Shown: piece by piece, positions 53,637 through 60,000 of the stretch
How the letters are laid out: each line of letters starts with the position of its first letter
Numbering within the stretch: position 1 is the stretch's first letter
Assembly: GCF_963678635.1 (NCBI RefSeq)
Contig: NC_087070.1
Span: 45,491,467 to 45,551,466, forward strand
Reading direction: 5' to 3'
From: Symsagittifera roscoffensis
Taxonomy: Eukaryota > Xenacoelomorpha > Acoela > Convolutidae
Length of the DNA stretch: 60,000 nt
Position numbers and translations under genes: made by a program
Notes under the pieces: generated by a model
Databases searched by the model: none
What the model saw: the letters and a program-made list of their open reading frames with translations, nothing else
Told to the model about the DNA's origin: nothing

Positions 53637-54221
53637 TTATGTATCTGGTTTGGATGCCTTCCAGGTCAAGGCGGCTTCGACCGCTTCGGGATCCGGTCTC
53701 TTTCCATGCTTATCCACCAGGCGGCCCAGATAATTTATGGAGTCTCTGAGGATTTCACACTTTGAGGGTTTACACTTCAGGCCCGTCTGCTTCATGCAAG
53801 TAAATACCTCATCCAACCTCTCTATGTGATCCTCCAGGTTTGGTGTTGCTATCACAGCGTCATCGACATAACACATGATGAGGTTTCCGAATTTCTTTGT
53901 CTCACTCGTGAGTGCCTGGGCCATCAGTCGCTGGAATCGGGCCGTCGCGTTGCACAATCCGAACGGCATCCTCTTCCACTGGAACAATCCCAGCTCGCAC
54001 GCGAAGCCCGTTTTCTCACGATCTTGCTTTCTGAGTAGCTTTTGCCAGAACGCCGAGCCCAAATCTAACGTCGTGAAGAACTTCGCGTCCCCCAGCTTGG
54101 AAAGGCTCTCATCGATGCGGGGAATCGGGTATGCGTCCTTTATCAACACTGCGTTCAGATCACGAAAATCACAACAAAACCCTGAGTTGCTCCCCTTTCT
54201 TTTTAGCCATGACCATGCCAC
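53637..54221 (-). CDS. pol: Reverse transcriptase, M3
   Basis: 194 codons open through SGFCCDFRDLNAVLIKD, TTLDLGSAFWQ, MPFGLCNATARFQ, CYVDDAVIA and on into the thumb (KCEILRDSINYLGRLVDKHG). It extends further than M1/M2 because the thumb indel is absent. The catalytic Asp residues are intact. Confidence 0.92.
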   Translation of the reverse strand: MAWSWLKRKGSNSGFCCDFRDLNAVLIKDAYPIPRIDESLSKLGDAKFFTTLDLGSAFWQKLLRKQDREKTGFACELGLFQWKRMPFGLCNATARFQRLMAQALTSETKKFGNLIMCYVDDAVIATPNLEDHIERLDEVFTCMKQTGLKCKPSKCEILRDSINYLGRLVDKHGKRPDPEAVEAALTWKASKPDT

Positions 54222-54385
54222 AAGCCCACAGGGACTTCGACGGCTCGATCATGTCGTATTCCATTAACATCTCGAGACCCTTCCTGCACGCTTCCGACTT
54301 ATGAGGGGTCATTCTTCTCGCCCCTTCCCTATGAGGTACCGAGCCCTCTTCTATCTCAATCTCGTGTTCTACAAAATTGCAGCAA

Positions 54386-54870
54386 CTTATTTCTTTGTCT
54401 CACTCGTGTTTGCCTGGGCCATCAGTCGCTGGAATCGGGCCGTCGCGTTGCACAGTCCGAACGGCATCCTCTTCCACTGGAACAATTCCAGCTCGCACGC
54501 GAAGCCCGTTTTCTCACGATCTTGCTTTCTGAGTAGCCTTTGCCAGAACGCCGAGCCCAAATCTAACGTCGTGAAGAACTTCGCGTCCCCCAGCTTGGAA
54601 AGGCTCTCATCGATGCGGGGAATCGGGTATGCGTCTTTTATCGTCACTGCGTTCAGATAACGAAAATCACAACAAAACCCTGAGTTGCTCCCCTTTCTTT
54701 TTAGCCATGACCACGCCACAAGCCAACGGGGACTTCGACCGCTCGATCATGTCGTATTCCATTAACATCTCGAGGTCCTTCCTGCACGCTTCCGACTTAT
54801 GAGGGGTCATTCTTCTCGCACCTTCCCTATGAGGTACCGAGCCCTCTTCTATCTCAATCTCGTGTTCTAC
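54386..54870 (-). pseudogene. pol: RT fragment M4
   Basis: A ~480-bp piece of RT (54719-54387: FCCDFRYLNAVTIKD, TTLDLGSAFWQ, MPFGLCN) repeating the N-terminal half of M3 RT, cut off before YVDD. It is joined to M3 at TTGCAGCAACTTATTTC and to M5 by the same junction as seen between M2 and M3. Confidence 0.9.
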
Positions 54871-57695
54871 AAAATTGCAGCAACCTCTGTCGATCTCATG
54901 CTGTACTCAAGTTGTAATCAGGTTGTACTCTTTTGTCAATTTCAGTTTGTTCTGGGCAGTTCCAGTCCTCTTCGGCATAAGGTCCACTGGCAGACCGCGA
55001 TTATCTACCACCTCATTCCCGTCGTTTTTGTCGCGCGTACCTCTTTCAATTACTTCACAAGCAGGATCCACTATCAAATAGTCTCCTTCCTTCATGTCCA
55101 CTGGGATGCACCAGTCCTCTGATGAGGCATTGTGCGGTTTGATGGTTTGGTAATGAGCTGCTCTCCCGTTGCTCAGTCAATAAAACCGACCTCCTTGGTG
55201 CACTTCTGTTATTTGAAATGGACCGCGCCATTTTTAAATAATTTTTTGGTTCCTTTTGGTGGAACTACCTCCTGGAATACCCAGACGTAATCGCCGACTG
55301 AGTAGGCTTTTGCATCCGCAGTCCTTTTATCAAATCTCCTTTTTGTCTAATTTGCGCCTGTTGCGTGTTCCTCCTGCATAAGTCATTGAGGTCCTGCTGC
55401 CTCCTTATAACTTCGCGCACGTACGTCTGTGGTGCTGTTTTCTTCCCGTCATACTCAGGGTAGAAGAACGTTAACGGAAGAGCTTTTTCGTGACCAGTTA
55501 GCATCTTATGCGGACTGATTCCAGTGGTTGAATGCTCTGTGCTGTTGTAAGCACCCATCACTTGCGGCAAGTGCCTATCCCAGTTATCCATGTAGCGTCA
55601 AGCGTCAGCAATAGACTCTCAACATGGATACCAGCGTGCGATTTTGCCTCTCGAGTAGGCCAAACGTTTGTGGGTGATAATTGGTCGAATGGGCCTGTGC
55701 ATTTGTGACCTCTTCATTAACTCCTTCGTGAGATCACCCACGAATGCTTTGCCATTGTCTGATTGGAATGTGATGGGGCAGCCGTGACACACCATATCTT
55801 CTTCAAAGGCGTTGCTTCCTGCCAAGATGGCTCCAGATTGGTGCAGAAGACCGTACCATGTGGCAGTAATCTATTTGGGTGTTTTGACACAGCTATCAGT
55901 TCGCGCTCCTCTGCGGCATTGTCCTATACAGTGCCCTCCTCATCAGAGGTATATCTGTCTCTGTCCGGATCCTGATGCATTTCGCGGTCCACCCCGCGCT
56001 GTTTCCATTCCACCAACAAGTAATGAATTGCAATCTCCGAAACATCCGAATTGGAAGTAGTCTCCGATGTATTTTCCCACGACTGGGACCCCGAGTGGGT
56101 GGGGGCACATCACTGGAACCGATGGATTCCACATCATTACGTTCCGACTTGTCTGTGATGTTTCTCGGCTCCCCGGACTCAACTTTGTCCCTTGGTCGCC
56201 TTGAATCCGGCTCCCAGGACAACCTTCTGTCCTTTGGTGGTCCCGACATTGTCTCCCCGGACAAGTCGTCCTGTACGGGCTCCAAAGTGGCTGACTCCCC
56301 GGACATTGTCTCGTCCCCGGATGAACAATTCAAGCTCGGTTCGTACTCTTCCCTTGCATCCGTAAATTATATTTTTCTCGTGAAGCTGGATTTCGCCTTG
56401 ACACTTCAGTGGCTTGGACTTGGGTCGATTTCCCACGATCTGTGAACGAAGTCCTCAACAAGACATCCTTCGGCATTGAGGTCACTAGCTGGTTCACTAT
56501 CGACCGGCAATTCCATTCCAAATCGCGACTGCGATTGTCACTTGCCTCTTCTCCGTTCTCTCAGTGACGGTCAACCGTTGGACGGTCTCCATCCACTCAC
56601 GATCAAGTCTTTCGACTTCTCTATCCAGCAAGTCAAGGAGCTTCCCCATGACGTCCGGCGCCACGTTCACTGTCATATTTTTTTCAGGGCTATGCTGTTT
56701 ATACCCAGCCTGGTAAGCTCTTGCTGCACCAGATTGGATCGGATTAGCAGATCCAATGGGACAGGATGACCCCTGGCCAATACCTTTATTTCAGCGGGCG
56801 TCTCCAACGGAATTTCAGGGTGTCCTGGAATGGGGTGCCCTGACTTGTCCAGCCACCTGGTGAGTGGTAGCTTATCGTAGGTTTCCTTATCGATGAAATG
56901 AAAATCCATCTTTGATTTCTGCCTGATTGGCCTGCTTCTCTTGTAAGCGCTCATAGATTTCTCTCTTCTATCTGAGGTTATCAACATTCTGGTGCTTGTC
57001 ACGGATACGGTGCTCTATGATAATGTGGTATCCAACCAGGCGTACGATCCAACGACCAATATAACTTTGGTCCATCGAATAGGTTTTCAGCCAGGCAAGG
57101 GCACGATTATCGACTCGCAATTTGAAGGGAGCACTCCCCAAGTAGGTCCTGTATTTTTCCACGAAAGCGATCACCGCGAACATTTCCGCTTTTGGTGAGC
57201 CGTACTTTATCTCAGTATCGCTCAGGACCTTACTTCCGTAGAGTATCGGACGGAGAACCGTTCTCCCGTTCCACTTTGCTCCTGGTGAAGTATGCCTGAT
57301 ATCGCAACTAACACGAACATCCCCTTCTCTGTTGGCATGCCGAGGAATGGTGCCTCGCAAAGTTCACGTTTAATGTTTTCAAATGAAACTTGTGCCTCAT
57401 CAGTCCAAGTGAATTTTTTGCCTTTAATTCTCATCAACTGCTGCATGGGGTATATCTTATCGGCGTATCCCTGACGAACTCCCGATAATAGTACCCCAAA
57501 AAGCTCATCGGTTGTGTATCTGACCGCTTCGGGATCCGGTTTCTTTCCATGCTTATCCACCAGGCGGCCCAGATATTTTATGGAGTCTCTGAGGATTTCA
57601 CACTTTGAGGGTTTACACTTCAGGCCCGCCTGCTTCATGCAAGTAAACACCTCATCCAACCTCTCTATGTGATCCTCCAGGTTTGGTGTTGCTAT
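54871..57695 (-). mobile_element. Partial pol copy M5, disrupted by LINE
   Basis: From right to left: RT thumb fragment (57695-57480), RNase H (57360-56968: LRVDNRALAWLKTYSMDQ), linker with SGE motifs (56333-55896), integrase pieces (55825-55619, QSDNGKAFVGD; 55591-55265), acidic start (55101-54907). About 700 bp of integrase N-terminal and core sequence are deleted at the joint near 55787, and ~30 bp near 57525. RT upstream sequence was displaced by the LINE at 57696. Confidence 0.85.
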
Positions 57696-57933
57696 TGTTG
57701 TTGTTGTTGTTGGGGATTCACAGCACTGCTGTTGGGATTCTTGGTCCCGGCGTCTTCTCCAAAACAATGTCCACTTGTTTCTGCACGTGATACAATCACA
57801 GAATAATTGCCACGTGCACGTTGTCATTTCTGAAAATCTCTCGTTTACAAATTTCCACATCGTGTTTAAAATTCTCGTCTTGAGGCCGATTCGTTTATCA
57901 AAATGAATATATGGTTCTAATCGATTTACAATC

Positions 57934-58512
57934 CTACTGGTTCTGAAATTCGTTTCTCGCTTTTTCCGTTCTCACTTTTCGCATCTCAAACATTTCTGTA
58001 TTTCTAGCCCGTGTGGTTCGCCTGTTTAACACTATTTCATTTCGTTCATTAGAATCAAGACTGGCAAGAAGTAAGATGTTATTTAGCTGGATGAACATGG
58101 GCAGGGGTAAAATGTTTAGCAAGCGTAGTTCGTTGATGTACACTCCCGTTTTATTTCCAGTGATCCACCGGATTACTTTCTTTTGAAATCGCTCCAACTG
58201 CAATTGATCCCCCCTCGATATATGTGTACATGAGAGTCCGTATAATAACACTGGGAGTATTAGTGACTTATACAGGCCTAACTTTACAAACGTATTTATC
58301 TTTGCTGATAGGTTTCTTCTCAGGAGGTACAGTACTTGGTTTGCCTTCTTTAATCTTGTTTCAATGTGTACCTTCCAACTTAAATCGCCCGACACAAAAA
58401 TTCCCAGATCTTTCACAACCATCGATGTTCCAAGCACTACACCAAAAAGCATAGAGTTAGCGTCTCCGCCCCTAAAACTTACTTTTGCACATTTATCTAG
58501 TGCTAATTCCAT
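57934..58512 (-). CDS. LINE ORF2 C-terminal region
   Basis: 192 codons: KMELALDKCAKVSF-like start, VKDLGIFVSGDLSWKVHI, KANQVLYLLRRNLS, LYKSLILPVLLYGLSC and LERFQKKVIRWITG. These are the thumb and post-RT motifs typical of CR1/Jockey-group LINEs. In frame with the RT only if the lesions upstream are ignored. Stop TAG/TGA-region at 57934. Confidence 0.85.
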   Translation of the reverse strand: MELALDKCAKVSFRGGDANSMLFGVVLGTSMVVKDLGIFVSGDLSWKVHIETRLKKANQVLYLLRRNLSAKINTFVKLGLYKSLILPVLLYGLSCTHISRGDQLQLERFQKKVIRWITGNKTGVYINELRLLNILPLPMFIQLNNILLLASLDSNERNEIVLNRRTTRARNTEMFEMRKVRTEKARNEFQNQ

Positions 58513-59094
58513 TTTGTTTTCAGTTACCCACTGCTGAATTTTGTCCAGATCTTCTTGAATTTCAATTGATGTTTTTTTGATGGAAAGTAGTTTAAGAACA
58601 TCGCAAAAATATATGGTTCAGAGAATTTGAGTACTTCAGGTAGGTCGTTAATAAAAAATGCAAAAGAGCAGTGGTCCTAAAAGTGATCCTTGGGGAACAC
58701 CACTAGTGACTTCTAAAACTTTTGAGCTGATATTGTCTACTCGTACAAACTGTTTCCTGTTTTTCAAATAGTCATAGAGTACCTCTAACATGCAGCCTCC
58801 TATTCCTATAAGTGCAACTTTCTTAAGTAGATCAAAATGCGGAACTTTATCAAAGGCTTTTGCAAAGTCAGTGTAGACTGCTACAATTTCTGCGTTTGAG
58901 TCATTGTCAAGCGCTTCATATATTTCTTTCAGGAAAGAGAGCATGTTCGTCAAAACTGATCTACCTTTAGTAAAACCGTGTTGATGTTTCGTCAAATACC
59001 AGGCAAAGTAAGGGTACAGGTCTTTGTATATACATTTTACAAGGACTTTGCTGTCAATATTTAATAGCGATACTGGTCGATAGTTGTTCACCAT
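58513..59094 (-). pseudogene. LINE reverse transcriptase (broken)
   Basis: NNYRPVSLLNIDSKVL, HQHGFTKGRSVLTNM, VYTDFAKAFDKVPH and VTSGVPQGSLLGPLLF are classic LINE RT boxes. A T-run indel at 58653-58658 then breaks the frame. The region that should encode the FADD catalytic box (about 58598-58609) is short by four bases, so the catalytic pair is destroyed. Confidence 0.9.
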
Positions 59095-60000
59095 TTTTCG
59101 GTCACCTTTTTTGTGAACAGGAGTAACTGCAGCTGTTTTCCATGAATCTCAAAAGTTTGTTCATCGGTTTGCATATATTGCGGTTCGTTTTCTGAAAAAA
59201 GCTAGGTGGCAACCCATTTGGGCCGCGTGACTTTGTTACGTCCAGAGTTGATAAAATTTCACTTACTGTCTTTTTCGATATATCAAAATTCGTTAACAAG
59301 GGATTTTCAAATTGAATATCTCTAATACTAAAACTTTCTTTAGGATTAAAAACTGAATGAAAGAAGTCGTTTAGCATGTTGACTTGTTCGTTTGGATTTG
59401 TGCTTTCAACTTCATCTTTTATGAGTAACTTAGGAAGACTTGTATGTTTATTCAAGTTCTTTAGGTGTTTAAAAATTACATTAGTGTTCCGTGTTCTAAA
59501 CAATTCCTCTTGGTAGTTTTTCCTGTCCAATTCCGATGCTTCAGTTACTAAATTTTCAAACAGTTTAACTTGTTGTCTTCTGTAGTTGGTCGGTTTGAGT
59601 ATACATGATTGCCGTTTTGTTTGTAACTTTTTGATCAAATTTGAAGTGCTACTTGTTATCCAAGGTGGATGTGATTTCCTATGTCTTGTTCTGAGAGGCA
59701 CAAAACTCTTAATGATTTCATCCAAAAATTGGGTGTACTCCTCATGCGTTTTGTTAATGTTTGTGTGGCATACTGGTTCAAATGGGTTCTCGTTTATAAA
59801 ATTGTTTATTCCTTCAAAATCGGCATTTCCAAAACTTCTAAGATTTTCCAAGTATGGTTTCGGCTCTGATACCGTGCATTCAATAGACAACATTATGGAA
59901 TTGTGATCTGAGCAGTCATAAATCTTGGAAACGTTAAAATCTTGTTCGGCACTTGTATAGCAATTCCGATAGAAGGCTACGTCTAGTATGTTCTTCACAC
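59095..60000 (-). pseudogene. LINE endonuclease end and pre-RT region
   Basis: Open for 298 codons from the window edge side, with SDHNSIMLSI (the last motif of the APE-type endonuclease), a basic linker (FVPLRTRHRKSHPPWI), NYRRQQVKLFENLV, and KSRGPNGLPPSFFQ, the first RT box. A frameshift near 59100-59150 separates it from the RT. The bulk of the endonuclease lies outside the window. Confidence 0.85.

Larger units (their letters stand above)
50331..54385 (-). mobile_element. Partial pol copy M3
   Basis: RT (54221-53637, CYVDDAVIATPNL), connection and RNase H (53604-52950), linker (52664-52066), integrase (52032-50717) and the start of the acidic region (50547-50359), which has a ~43-bp deletion. 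It then joins RT N-terminal sequence of the neighbouring copy at 50340. It belongs to a slightly different subfamily from M1/M2 and is closer to M5. Confidence 0.85.
57696..60000 (-). mobile_element. CR1/Jockey-type LINE, 3' part
   Basis: Non-LTR retrotransposon on the minus strand. The end of an endonuclease domain (SDHNSIMLSI) is followed by RT and a C-terminal region, ~240 bp of 3' UTR, and a tail of about six CAA units at 57696-57712. The tail abuts gypsy RT sequence that in M3 continues uninterrupted, showing insertion into M5. The 5' part lies beyond the window. Confidence 0.85.

Noticed and set aside
57222-57860. 212-codon minus frame across 57696
   Set aside because: It is a fusion of gypsy RT with the LINE 3' UTR and tail through the insertion point, not a gene.

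Overview
The window is eukaryotic, repeat-dominated DNA with no recognisable host gene. It is most likely from an invertebrate animal: there is a CR1/Jockey-type LINE, Ty3/gypsy-type LTR-retroelement genes, long minisatellites, the standard genetic code and no bacterial gene organisation. I cannot name the species.

Layout. (1) 1-9440 is a nested direct-repeat region. Three arrays of a 14-bp minisatellite alternate with three copies of a ~1.75-kb repeat (here 'A') and two copies of a ~1.1-kb repeat ('B'). (2) 9669-27682 is a giant plus-strand retroelement. It carries gag with zinc knuckles, protease, reverse transcriptase (RT), RNase H, integrase, an acidic region and a macro-domain-like segment. 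After a ~500-bp gap comes ~8.9 kb of further same-strand coding sequence ('block 2'): coiled coil, an SGNH esterase-like domain, a second SGNH-like domain and about five domains I do not recognise. (3) 28118-29422 is a truncated fourth A/B copy in the same orientation as the upstream ones, so A/B repeats flank the plus element like terminal direct repeats. (4) 57695 down to 29825, on the minus strand, is a diverged relative of the same giant element. One near-complete chain (RT-RNase H-integrase-acidic-macro-block 2) runs from 43933 to 29825. Upstream of it lie tandem partial copies of its pol region (43939-50083, 50331-54385, 54386-54870, 54871-57695). (5) 57696-60000 is the 3' part of a minus-strand LINE that inserted into the outermost gypsy fragment and ends in a (CAA)n tail.

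The main point is that two diverged copies, in opposite orientation, share the order integrase - acidic linker - macro-like domain - gap - coiled coil - SGNH - SGNH-like - unknown domains. This argues that block 2 belongs to the element and is not a chance neighbour. All copies are decayed by frameshifts and stop codons, and several catalytic residues are lost, so nothing here looks autonomous now. Gag, protease, RT/RNase H and integrase would do ordinary LTR-retroelement replication. The roles of the macro and SGNH domains and of the rest of block 2 are unknown. Percent identities and repeat counts were judged by eye only.
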